In this document: positions 54,772 through 63,097 of the stretch, one piece after another
Layout of the letters: each line of letters begins with the position of its first letter
How positions within the stretch are numbered: the first letter of the stretch is position 1
NCBI RefSeq assembly: GCF_900119845.1
Contig: NZ_FPKU01000001.1
Coordinates: 1,848,928-1,912,927, forward strand
Length of the DNA stretch: 64,000 nucleotides
DNA from: Devosia enhydra
GTDB taxonomy: Bacteria; Pseudomonadota; Alphaproteobacteria; Rhizobiales; Devosiaceae
Direction: 5' to 3'
Notes under the pieces: generated by a model
What the model was told of the DNA's origin: nothing
Database searches by the model: none
Seen by the model: the letters and a program-made list of their open reading frames with translations, nothing else
Position numbers and translations under genes: made by a program

Positions 54772-56304
54772 TTATTCGGTGAGATAGGCGTTCCAGAAAT
54801 ACGGCCAGGGCGAAACGGTGACGCCTTCGAGCTTGGGCGACTGGGCGGCCAGGGCGTTGAAATTGCCGACCTTGTAGGCGGGCACTTCATCATAGATCAC
54901 CTGCTGCACCGCCTCGAACAGGGCGACGCGCTTGGTCGGGTCGCTCTCGGCGTTGAAGGCGTTGACGGCCGCATGCTTGGCATCGGTGGCCCACCAGCCC
55001 GGCGAGGTATCGGACATGATGCCCATCAGGGACGGCTCGGGCAGGAAGGGGCTGTGGGTGATGTAGATATCCCAGAGCGCGGGGTTGGCCCGGTTCTGGG
55101 TGAGGGTCGCCCACTCCACCACATCCATCTGCACGGTAAAGCCGGCGGCCTCGAGATAGGCCTGGGCGACCTGCGCCATCTTGTAGTGATATTCGTACTG
55201 GCGCGAGGTGAGGATGCGCAGCGGCTGGCCGCTATAGCCCGCTTCGGCCAGGAGCGCCTTGGCCGCCTCGGTGTCGCCGGCCGGCTTGTAGGGCTCGGTC
55301 GCGGTTTCGGTGTGCCAGACATAGCCTTCGGGATACCAGGCGCCGTCGACGGCAAAGAAATTCTCCGAGCCGAAGGCGGCCAGCAGCATATCCTCGGGGG
55401 CGAGGGCCGCCTGGATGGCCTTGCGGACGCGGATGTCGGAGTTGAGCCCTTCTTGGGTGTTCATCACGAACACCGGCCAGCCGAACGGCGCCAGCACCAC
55501 CGGCTCGGTGGCCCCGGACGACACGCGGTCGAAGGCCTCGACCGGCAGCTGGTCGACATAGGCGAACTGCCCGGCCACCGCGCCCTCGACGCGGGTGTTG
55601 GGATCGGGCACCGGCACGAAGCGGATTTCATCGAGATATTGCAGGCGCGCACCGCCGAAGCCATTGGGCTCGCCATCGCGCGAGGCATACTCATCAAAGC
55701 GCACGAGCTGGATATACTGATCGGGCACGCGGGCTTCGAGCTTGTAGGGCCCGGTGCCGACATAGGCCTCGAGCGGGTCCTGCGCGGCGTTTTCCTCGGG
55801 GATGATGATCGCCGCCGCATTGTTGAGCGAGAGCAGCGAGAGGAGCGGCGCGTAGGGGGTGTTGAGCGTGATGGTGACGGTGGCATCATCGGTGGCGGCG
55901 ACGGTCTCGATCACCGCATCGGCCTGCTTGCCGCGGCTGGCAATGCGCATCCAGCGCTCGAGCGAGGCCACGACGTCGGCCGAAGTCATCTCCGAGCCAT
56001 CATGGAAGGTGACGCCGGTGCGCAGCGGGATGGTGTAGGTCAGCCCATCCTCGGAGATCTGCGGCATGTCGGCAGCGAGCAGCGGGGTCGCCGTCCAGTC
56101 CTCGGCGAAGGTGTAGAGGGTCTCGTAGATGTGCTGGGTGATGATGCCGACGAGATCGGCGGTGGAGGCCATGGGGTCGAGGGTGGGCGGCTCGCCGATG
56201 GTCGCCACGTCGATCACCCCGCCAGCGGTCTGGGCAAGAGCGGAACCATTGGCGGACATCAGCGCGATGACGGATGTGGCAAGCGCCAGGGCAAAAGGCT
56301 TCAT
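54772..56304 (-). CDS. Dipeptide/oligopeptide ABC transporter substrate-binding protein (DppA type)
   Basis: A 510-residue SBP_bac_5 protein. The signal peptide MKPFALALATSVIALMSANG is cleaved near ALAQ. IGEPPTLDPMASTADLVGII and YTIPLRTGVTFHDGSEMTSADVV are the family signature. First gene of the operon DppA-B-C, deacetylase, DppD-F, RidA, SelA-like, IclR. The co-encoded deacetylase suggests an N-acylated ligand rather than free dipeptides. Confidence 0.94.
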   Translation of the reverse strand: MKPFALALATSVIALMSANGSALAQTAGGVIDVATIGEPPTLDPMASTADLVGIITQHIYETLYTFAEDWTATPLLAADMPQISEDGLTYTIPLRTGVTFHDGSEMTSADVVASLERWMRIASRGKQADAVIETVAATDDATVTITLNTPYAPLLSLLSLNNAAAIIIPEENAAQDPLEAYVGTGPYKLEARVPDQYIQLVRFDEYASRDGEPNGFGGARLQYLDEIRFVPVPDPNTRVEGAVAGQFAYVDQLPVEAFDRVSSGATEPVVLAPFGWPVFVMNTQEGLNSDIRVRKAIQAALAPEDMLLAAFGSENFFAVDGAWYPEGYVWHTETATEPYKPAGDTEAAKALLAEAGYSGQPLRILTSRQYEYHYKMAQVAQAYLEAAGFTVQMDVVEWATLTQNRANPALWDIYITHSPFLPEPSLMGIMSDTSPGWWATDAKHAAVNAFNAESDPTKRVALFEAVQQVIYDEVPAYKVGNFNALAAQSPKLEGVTVSPWPYFWNAYLTE

Positions 56305-56318
56305 GTCGTTCCCTTCCT

Positions 56319-56342
56319 TATATTCCCTTATAGTGGAATATA
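56319..56342. promoter_or_regulatory. 24-bp palindromic operator candidate (IclR type)
   Basis: TATATTCC (56319-56326) and GGAATATA (56335-56342) form perfect 8-bp arms around CTTATAGT. It lies 15 bases upstream of the dppA-type start codon, a position suited to repression. IclR-family sites are often palindromes with GGAA/TTCC arms; the operon's own IclR protein is the likely binder. Confidence 0.62.
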
Positions 56343-56493
56343 TCCTCTAGTTACGGATTAAGCTTGCATGGGGTGGATGATCCGTCAAGCGGGTGTGGGG
56401 CTGGCTTGCGAAACGCCTCTGAGCGATCGACGTCTCTCTCTTGAAGGAAGGGAGTTGGGTAAAGGGTGCGCGGGCTCGGCTGGAGGCGATGGT

Positions 56494-56717
56494 CTGAACC
56501 CCTCATCCGGCCCTGCGGGCCACCTTCTCCCCTCAGGGGAGAAGGGAAAGGGGGGCCCGTTCGCCCCCAGCGTTCGCCCGATTTCAGGCTCTATCGCTCC
56601 CTCTCCCAGCCGGGGAGAGGGCTGGGGTGAGGGGTGCGGGCTTTCGGCTCAATCACCGAGTCTGAACCCCTCATCCGGCCCTGCGGGCCACCTTCTCCCG
56701 CAGGGGAGAAGGGAAAG
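56494..56717. repeat. REP-like cluster: two direct copies with an inverted unit between
   Basis: CTGAACCCCTCATCCGGCCC begins both direct copies (56494-56550 and 56662-56717), each containing GGCCCTGCGGGCC and CTTCTCCC...GGGAGAAG hairpins. Between them (56599-56634) is a CTCTCCCAGCCGGGGAGAGG element in the opposite orientation. Located between two minus-strand transcription units. Confidence 0.78.
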
Positions 56718-56730
56718 AGGAGAAAAACGA

Positions 56731-56758
56731 AAGGCCCACGCGAGGGGTCGCGTGGGCC
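56731..56758 (-). terminator. Rho-independent terminator of the PIG-L deacetylase gene
   Basis: GGCCCACGCGA (56733-56743) pairs with TCGCGTGGGCC (56748-56758). On the minus strand the stem is followed by TTTCGTTTTTCT, a good T-tract, 30 bases after the stop codon. Confidence 0.88.
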
Positions 56759-56787
56759 GTTGTGTGGGGCTGGCGTTCAGTCGAGGA

Positions 56788-59292
56788 TCAGACGCGGGCC
56801 TTCTGGACGAGGTTGGCGAGGAGGCGGAAGGCGCCGGGGGTGAGTTTGTCGAGCTGGTGGTGCAGCACGAGGCTCGTATGGGTGTGGCGGCCCTCCCCGA
56901 TCTCGGCCGAAAGCAGCGAGCCTTCGAGCGGCTCCTCGCCCGGATCGCTCATGGCGAGCAGCGGCACATAGACCGGGTCCCATTCGGAAGCGAAATAGAG
57001 CCCGCGCTCCTTGTCCCAATTGGCCCAATCTTCCGCCCCGATGACGTTGGGGTGGTTGAGCAGCGGATGGTCGGGGGCAAGGACTTTGACCTCGGCCTCG
57101 GCATCGGTGACGCGATAGCGGATCGAGGGCGTGCCGATGGTGATGGGCGCGAGCGGCACGGTATCGACGTTCCAGCCATCGGACGGGCGATGGTAAAGCG
57201 TGACGAGGTGGCCGCCATTGCGCACCCATTCATGCACGCCGGGCAGCGCCGCGACGAGATCGGGCCGGCGCCCGAAGGAGAAGATGCCGACCACGAGACT
57301 GTCGAGATCGCGATAGGCGCCCGCCTCCATGTCGGCCGGCGTCAGCTCCCTGAGGTCGACCCCGAGGCGCCGGAGCCAGGTGGCGACATTGTCGTTGCCG
57401 CCCCCGATATAGCCGACCTTCGCGTCGGGCAGCACCGCGCCCACCGACTGCACCGGCACTGCCACCTCGGTGGGTACCACCGACCGCCCGATATGGGGAT
57501 AGGTGAAGACGTTGATGGCATAGGCCTGCTTGTCGAGCAGCTTGGGCGAGATGGTGATGCGGGTGGTGCCGAGGTCCGAGGGCGGGGCAAGCTCGAAGGT
57601 CCCGGCCTCGCGCCCGGTCTCGCCGGTGGCCGTGATGGTCCAGCCGGCGGGGAGGTCGAAATCGAGATCGGCCGTGGTGGCACCGGCAACGACGGCGGTC
57701 ATCTCGACCGGGCTGATCGCCTGCTCGGTGTTGAACACCACCGCATCGGGCTTGAGCTCGAGCGAGGCCTCGGGAAGGATGCGCAGCGCATCCTCGAGAT
57801 CGATGTCGAGCACCGCCTTGTGGCCCTCGATGTCGACGGCGAGCCGCACGAAGGCGTCGCCATTGCCCCCGAGCGGATCGAACTGCTCGGCCAGAGGATT
57901 GGTGAGCGCGGCATCGCCGGCGACCGACACCTTGACGCCATCGGCGGTGGTTTCGCCGGCGATACCCTCACGGGCGACAACCGCGATGCTGTCGATGGTG
58001 ATGGCATCGGGGGCATCGACGATGGTCTTGACCACGATATCCTGGCCTGGCCGCAGATCGCCCCCATCGGTGAAGGCGCGGATATGCATGCCGGCGGCAG
58101 TGGCCAGCGCCAGATCGATCTCGCGGATCTTGCGATCGAGCCGGTGGGCGGTGACGTCCTCGAGCTCGGCGGGCAGCTGGGCGCGGGCCTCGCCGACGGC
58201 CTTGGCGATCTCGACGAGACGCGTGGTGACCGCGACCGGATCGCCATAATCGGCAATGGCTTCCTCGATCAGCCCCTGCGCGTTGCGCAGCGCATCGGCG
58301 GCGGAGGCCGGCATGCCATCGATATCGGCGATATGGCCGACCGTGGCGATGAGGCCCTCGCGGATATCGGCTTCCTCGCGCCCGGCATTGCCATCAGCCG
58401 CCCAGGAGAGGTTGAGCTCCCACTCGGTCTGCGGATCGGGGCGCCAGCGGCCCATGCCCTGGGTGAGGTGGCACGAACGCGACCACTCGCCCATCTGCGG
58501 GAAAGTGGCGCCGGAGATCGGGTCGCGCTCGGGCGCCTTGATCACGAGGGTCTTGGGCGGGGGCGGAATCTGGTCGTCATAGACGCCACCGCCGCCGCCA
58601 TAGGCCGGCTGGTAGATCTTGGGCACGCGCCAGGGCTTGAGGCCCGAGGCGATCTGATCGGGGAATTCGGCCGGGTTGTCGGAGATTTCGGCGACCACGA
58701 AGGTCGCGACATTGGCGGCGCGGTGATGCCCGTGCTGGCCCGGCACATCGAGGAAGCAGTTCATGATGACGTCGGGCTTGTACTGCCGGTACGCCCAGGT
58801 CATGCGCTCGATGACGCGGTCGCGGCCCCAGCGGTCGATGGTCTGGTTGGGGTCCTTGGAGAAGCCGAAATCATGCATGTGGTCGTTGTGACCCTGGCTG
58901 CCGAAGGCCAGTGACGCATCGAGCGAACGGGAGGCTTCGGTCATCTCGCGGGTGCGCAGCACGCCCAGCACCGAGCCGCGCTCGGGGCCGATGGCGTTCT
59001 GGCCGCCCTCGCCGCGCGTAATGCAATAGAGAACCGAATGAATGCCATAAACGTGGCGCAGGGCCGCCAGCATGCCGCTGGGCTCGTCATCGGGATGGGC
59101 GCCGGTGGTCATCAGCGTCACCGTCGAGGTGAGCCGCTCCAGCTGCCGGTAGAGCTTGACGATGGCCGGCTCGGCCTTCTGCGCCGCGATCAGTTCCAGA
59201 TGGGAGGCCGGGGCCGCGAAGGCCGGAATCTGGCTTGCAGCCAGAAGCGCCGGCACCGATGCGACGAATGTCCGCCGAGTCAATCGTGTCAT
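56788..59292 (-). CDS. PIG-L family deacetylase, large Tat-exported form
   Basis: An 834-residue protein. The N-terminus MTRLTRRTFVASVPALLAAS has a twin-arginine motif and hydrophobic stretch, so export folded through Tat is likely. The LmbE/PIG-L catalytic motif TTGAHPDDEPSG is at about residues 62-73 and the third zinc ligand in PGQHGHHRAANV near 170. The remaining 500 residues hold beta-sandwich-like segments and a C-terminal glutamine-amidotransferase-like region (GIFSFGRRPDLVAALPGVHEWVRNGG). It probably deacetylates an N-acetylglucosamine-containing glycan or glycoside outside the cytoplasm. Start ATG 59292 has GAGGA five bases upstream. Confidence 0.88.
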   Translation of the reverse strand: MTRLTRRTFVASVPALLAASQIPAFAAPASHLELIAAQKAEPAIVKLYRQLERLTSTVTLMTTGAHPDDEPSGMLAALRHVYGIHSVLYCITRGEGGQNAIGPERGSVLGVLRTREMTEASRSLDASLAFGSQGHNDHMHDFGFSKDPNQTIDRWGRDRVIERMTWAYRQYKPDVIMNCFLDVPGQHGHHRAANVATFVVAEISDNPAEFPDQIASGLKPWRVPKIYQPAYGGGGGVYDDQIPPPPKTLVIKAPERDPISGATFPQMGEWSRSCHLTQGMGRWRPDPQTEWELNLSWAADGNAGREEADIREGLIATVGHIADIDGMPASAADALRNAQGLIEEAIADYGDPVAVTTRLVEIAKAVGEARAQLPAELEDVTAHRLDRKIREIDLALATAAGMHIRAFTDGGDLRPGQDIVVKTIVDAPDAITIDSIAVVAREGIAGETTADGVKVSVAGDAALTNPLAEQFDPLGGNGDAFVRLAVDIEGHKAVLDIDLEDALRILPEASLELKPDAVVFNTEQAISPVEMTAVVAGATTADLDFDLPAGWTITATGETGREAGTFELAPPSDLGTTRITISPKLLDKQAYAINVFTYPHIGRSVVPTEVAVPVQSVGAVLPDAKVGYIGGGNDNVATWLRRLGVDLRELTPADMEAGAYRDLDSLVVGIFSFGRRPDLVAALPGVHEWVRNGGHLVTLYHRPSDGWNVDTVPLAPITIGTPSIRYRVTDAEAEVKVLAPDHPLLNHPNVIGAEDWANWDKERGLYFASEWDPVYVPLLAMSDPGEEPLEGSLLSAEIGEGRHTHTSLVLHHQLDKLTPGAFRLLANLVQKARV

Positions 59293-59591
59293 CTTGATCC
59301 TCACTTTCTCAAGCCGGCCGCGTCGCGAATTCCCCCTCGGACGCCGCCAGCATTCAGGACTATGAGCGCGTCATTAACTTAACTCAAGTGTGTTAATCTG
59401 ATGATCACGTTGTCTTTCCAGACACATAGACCGAACACCCGAAGATGCGGACTGCCGATGAGCCGCGGGCGCAAGCGGATTAATCCGGCGCAGAGATGGG
59501 GACACATGACGATTTCGTCACAATCGACTCGCCCTGCAGGCGGGGCTTGATTAGAGACGGCGCACGATCTCCGTCTGCCCCGGGAAAGCAC

Positions 59592-61094
59592 ATGTCGAAG
59601 CCCGCCATCGACAAGGACCTCAAGCGTGTGTCGCAATTGGGCGGCGCCGCTACCGCCAATGCCCGCGCCATTGCCGCGCCGGGGGTGGCACTGCTCTTTC
59701 TGGCGGCCGCGCTGGTCTGGGCCAGCTGGGCGACGGCGGGCGGACCGCAGGGCTATTTCATCGTCATCGCGACGGTGATCGCCGCCTATATGGCGCTCAA
59801 TATCGGCGCCAACGACGTGGCCAACAACATGGGCCCCGCCGTCGGCGCCAAGGCGCTGACCATGGGCGGGGCGCTGGCGATCGCCGCGATCTGCGAGGCG
59901 GCGGGCGCGCTGCTGGCGGGCGGCGACGTGGTCACCACCATCTCCAAGGACATCATCGTCGCCGAAGCGACGCTCGATGGGCGCAGCTTCGTGCTGGTGA
60001 TGATGGCGGCCCTGCTGGCCTCGGCGCTCTGGGTCAATCTCGCGACGATCCTTGGCGCGCCGGTCTCCACCACCCATTCGGTGGTGGGCGGGGTGGTAGG
60101 CGCCGGCGTCGCCGCGATGGGCTTTTCCGCCATCGCCTGGCCGACGCTGGGCCGCATCGGTGCAAGCTGGGTCATCTCGCCGCTGACCGGCGGGCTGCTA
60201 GCTGCGGTGTTTCTGGTCATCATCAACGCCACCATCCTCAGCAAGCAGGATCGGACGGCGGCAGCCCGTATCTGGGTGCCGGTCTTCGTGGCGCTGATGA
60301 GCGGCATCTTTGCCATGTACATGGCCGAGAAGGGATTGAGCCGCATGTGGTCCCCTGCCCCGACCACGGTATTGGCCATCGGGCTGGGGATTGGCGGGCT
60401 GGGCTGGCTCGTCGCCATCCCCTGGGTGCGGCACGGCACGGCCGAGGCCGACAATTCGAAAAAGCATGTCGGCCGGCTCTTCCGCCTGCCGCTGATCATC
60501 GCCACCGCGCTGCTCTCGTTCGCGCATGGCGCCAACGACGTGGCCAATGCCGTGGGGCCGCTCGCGGCGATCGTTTCGACCATCGGCGGTAACGGGGCCG
60601 GCGATGCGGTGGAATTGCCGCTCTGGGTGCTGGCCATCGGCGCCATCGGCATCGCTCTGGGGCTTGCGCTGTTCGGGCCGCGCCTCATCCGCACGGTGGG
60701 CGAAAAGATCACCAAGCTCAACGAGATCCGCGGCTTCTGCGTGGCGCTGGCGGCGGCCGCCACGGTGCTGGTCGCCTCGGCGCTGGGGCTGCCCGTGTCA
60801 TCGACCCATATCGCCATCGGCGCGGTGTTCGGCGTGGGCTTTCTGCGCGAGGGGGTCTCGAACCGCAACATTCGCAACAAGGCGGTGAGCCCGGACGGGG
60901 TCTTTCTCAAGACCGACCATCTCAACCGCACACCCGAGGAAGCGATCGCCAATTTCCAGAAGCGGCAGCGGCGCTACCTGGTGCGGCGCCAGCATGCGCT
61001 GTCGATCGCGACGGCGTGGATCGTGACGGTGCCGGCCGCGGCGCTGCTGTCCGCAGTGGTCTACTGGCTGATGGCGGCCCTGTTCGCCGGCTGA
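59592..61094 (+). CDS. pit: PiT-family inorganic phosphate transporter
   Basis: A 500-residue polytopic membrane protein with the two inverted PiT signatures: NIGANDVANNMGPAVGAKAL near residue 74 and FAHGANDVANAVGPLAAIV near 312. Both halves carry the VSTTHSVVGGVVG / VSSTHIAIGAVFG motif. Moves phosphate with protons or sodium. The start at 59592 (MSKPAIDKDLKRV) matches the usual N-terminus of this subgroup; an ATG at 59496 is possible but its extension looks non-coding. Divergent from the PIG-L gene, convergent with the NUDIX gene (34-base overlap). No clear Pho box seen. Confidence 0.94.
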   Translation: MSKPAIDKDLKRVSQLGGAATANARAIAAPGVALLFLAAALVWASWATAGGPQGYFIVIATVIAAYMALNIGANDVANNMGPAVGAKALTMGGALAIAAICEAAGALLAGGDVVTTISKDIIVAEATLDGRSFVLVMMAALLASALWVNLATILGAPVSTTHSVVGGVVGAGVAAMGFSAIAWPTLGRIGASWVISPLTGGLLAAVFLVIINATILSKQDRTAAARIWVPVFVALMSGIFAMYMAEKGLSRMWSPAPTTVLAIGLGIGGLGWLVAIPWVRHGTAEADNSKKHVGRLFRLPLIIATALLSFAHGANDVANAVGPLAAIVSTIGGNGAGDAVELPLWVLAIGAIGIALGLALFGPRLIRTVGEKITKLNEIRGFCVALAAAATVLVASALGLPVSSTHIAIGAVFGVGFLREGVSNRNIRNKAVSPDGVFLKTDHLNRTPEEAIANFQKRQRRYLVRRQHALSIATAWIVTVPAAALLSAVVYWLMAALFAG

Positions 61095-61567
61095 GCCCGG
61101 CCGCGACCCAGCTCGCGCTGGGCGAGCGCCACCGCGACATCGGCCAGCCCCTCATGGGTGATCAGGCGGCGCGCTTCGGCGAGAACAGCCCAGTGGCGAT
61201 AGCGCTGGCCCTGCTCCTTCCAATCCTCGCGCTGGTGGGTGACGCGCAGCGGAAAGATCTGCACTTCCACCGGCTTGGGCCGCTCGGCGGTGACGGGCAG
61301 GACATAGGAGCCGATGGGCACCTGCTCGATCTCGCCTTCGACCCCGGCTTCCTCATAGGCCTCGAGGGCAGCGCTCTCCCACGGCGTCATCCCCTCGATC
61401 CGGCCGCCCTTTGGAAAGATCCACTTGCCGCGCCCGCGCGAGGTGATGAGCAGCACGACGAGCTGCCCGTCGCGCACGGTATAGGGCAGCGCGCCGAATT
61501 GCGGGCCGGCCGGCTCCTGACGGGCCGGAAAAAAGGATCGGAATAACGCAGTCAGTCTCTTGAACAT
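61061..61567 (-). CDS. NUDIX hydrolase (DIPP-like)
   Basis: A 168-residue NUDIX protein. The box reads GRIEGMTPWESAALEAYEEAGV, the relaxed EAYEEAGV form found in diphosphoinositol/diadenosine polyphosphate hydrolase-like members rather than the classic REUxEExGU. It would cleave a nucleoside-diphosphate-linked or polyphosphate substrate. Its 3' end overlaps the phosphate transporter gene. No signal peptide. Confidence 0.9.
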   Translation of the reverse strand: MFKRLTALFRSFFPARQEPAGPQFGALPYTVRDGQLVVLLITSRGRGKWIFPKGGRIEGMTPWESAALEAYEEAGVEGEIEQVPIGSYVLPVTAERPKPVEVQIFPLRVTHQREDWKEQGQRYRHWAVLAEARRLITHEGLADVAVALAQRELGRGRAQPANRAAISQ

Positions 61568-61718
61568 CCAACCGGTGCCGCACGCGAATCGCTAGGCGAT
61601 ACAATGTGGCTAGCCCGGAGTCGGAGGCAAGGGCCTCGATGGCCCGGCGGGGGTGCTGGGAGGTGCCATCCGCTACGTCACAGGCGCCGAGATTGACGCT
61701 TGCGCTGCAATTTAAGTA

Positions 61719-61735
61719 ATGTAATATCATTACAT
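61719..61735. promoter_or_regulatory. Zur box (zinc uptake regulator operator)
   Basis: ATGTAAT-ATC-ATTACAT, a perfect 7-3-7 palindrome in an AT-rich patch, aligns base for base with the ATGTTATAnTATAACAT pattern of proteobacterial Zur sites at most positions. It lies about 130 bases upstream of the CobW-family GTPase start, indicating induction of that gene when zinc is scarce. Confidence 0.78.
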
Positions 61736-61864
61736 ACACCGCCGCCGACGGGCTGTTGGGGTCCGCCTCGACTTGCAAGAACAGCGCGCGGATATCCGGC
61801 TGCGCCAAGGCCGCAGCATCCCTCGGGCGGACACCCGCCCTCCCCTCACCAAGGCACGAGACCC

Positions 61865-63061
61865 ATGAAAAAGCTGCCCGTAACCGTGCTCTCCGGCTTT
61901 CTGGGCGCCGGCAAGACGACGCTGCTCAACCACATTCTCAACAATCGCGAAGGCCGGCGCGTCGCGGTCATCGTCAACGACATGAGCGAGGTCAATATCG
62001 ACGCCGCGCTGGTGCGCGACGGCGGCGCCAATCTCAGCCGCACCGACGAAAAGCTCGTCGAATTCTCCAATGGCTGCATCTGCTGCACGCTGCGCGACGA
62101 CCTTCTGAGCGAGGTGCGGCGCCTGGCCGAAAGCGGCCGTTATGATTACCTGCTGATCGAAGGCACCGGCATCGCCGAGCCGCTGCCCATCGCCACCACC
62201 TTCGATTTCCGCGATGAAACGGGGCGCAGCCTCTCCGACCTCACGCGGCTCGACACCATGGTCACCGTGGTCGATGCCGCCAATCTGCTCAAGGACTACG
62301 CATCGTCGGATTTCCTGCGCGATCGTGGGCAGACGGCGGGAGACGGCGACGACAGGGCCCTTGTCGACCTACTGGTCGAGCAGATCGAGTTCGCCGATGT
62401 CATCGTGCTCAACAAGATCTCCGAGGCCGGCCCTGAGGCGCAGGCCGCGGCCCGCACGATCATCAGGGCACTCAACCCCGGTGCCCAACTGATCGAGACC
62501 GATTTCGCCCACGTTCCGCTCGATCGCGTGCTCGATACCGGGCTCTTCAGCCTCGAACGGGCCGAGACCAACCCGCTGTGGTTCAAGGAACTCAACGGCT
62601 TTTCGGACCATGTGCCCGAAACCGAAGAGTATGGCATCCGCGCGTTCGTCTACCGCGCCCGCCAGCCCTTCAACCCGGTGCTGCTGGCAAAATTCATCGC
62701 CCGCCCCTGGCCCGGCGTGGTGCGAGCCAAGGGGTTTTTCTGGCTGGCGACGCGGCCCGACCATGTCGGCGAACTGAGCCAGGCCGGCGCTCTGGTGCGC
62801 ACCGGGCGGCGCGGGTTGTGGTGGGCTGCGGTACCGCGCCGCCGCTGGCCGGACGATCCGGACTGGCTCGCCGCGATGCAGCCCTATATCGACCCGGTCT
62901 GGGGCGACCGCCGGCAGGAGCTCGTGTTCATCGGCACCAACCCGATGGACGAAGCGCGCATCCGCCGCGACCTCGATGCCTGCCTCGTGCCGGCCCGCCA
63001 GATGCTGCCCGACGTCTGGAGCCAGTTGCCTGATCCTTTTCCCAGCTGGAGGGCGGGGTGA
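61865..63061 (+). CDS. CobW/COG0523-family zinc metallochaperone GTPase
   Basis: A 398-residue GTPase of the COG0523 family. The P-loop [15 protein letters not shown] is at residues 9-23, the metal-binding CxCC motif [12 protein letters not shown] at about 70-81, and the CobW_C domain ([20 protein letters not shown] onward) fills the C-terminal part. With a Zur box upstream it belongs to the zinc-scarcity group (ZigA/YeiR/ZagA-like), delivering Zn to client enzymes, rather than to cobalamin synthesis; no cobalamin genes are near. The ATG at 61865 directly precedes the conserved start. Confidence 0.94.
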   Translation: MKKLPVTVLSGFLGAGKTTLLNHILNNREGRRVAVIVNDMSEVNIDAALVRDGGANLSRTDEKLVEFSNGCICCTLRDDLLSEVRRLAESGRYDYLLIEGTGIAEPLPIATTFDFRDETGRSLSDLTRLDTMVTVVDAANLLKDYASSDFLRDRGQTAGDGDDRALVDLLVEQIEFADVIVLNKISEAGPEAQAAARTIIRALNPGAQLIETDFAHVPLDRVLDTGLFSLERAETNPLWFKELNGFSDHVPETEEYGIRAFVYRARQPFNPVLLAKFIARPWPGVVRAKGFFWLATRPDHVGELSQAGALVRTGRRGLWWAAVPRRRWPDDPDWLAAMQPYIDPVWGDRRQELVFIGTNPMDEARIRRDLDACLVPARQMLPDVWSQLPDPFPSWRAG

Positions 63062-63097
63062 TCGCCGGCTGGGATAGTGCTTGATGCCTTCGCGAAG

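Larger units (their letters stand above)
56305..56787. other. 483-base intergenic region: operator, REP-like repeats and terminator
   Basis: No gene is supported. From left to right: an AT-rich promoter/operator for the dppA-type gene (56319-56342), three REP-like elements (56494-56717), and the terminator of the PIG-L gene (56731-56758). Confidence 0.7.

Noticed and set aside
59305..59591. Pho box upstream of the phosphate transporter
   Set aside because: Scattered TGTC-like triplets and a TTAACTTAA stretch are present, but no pair of CTGTCAT-type direct repeats with 11-base spacing could be found by eye.
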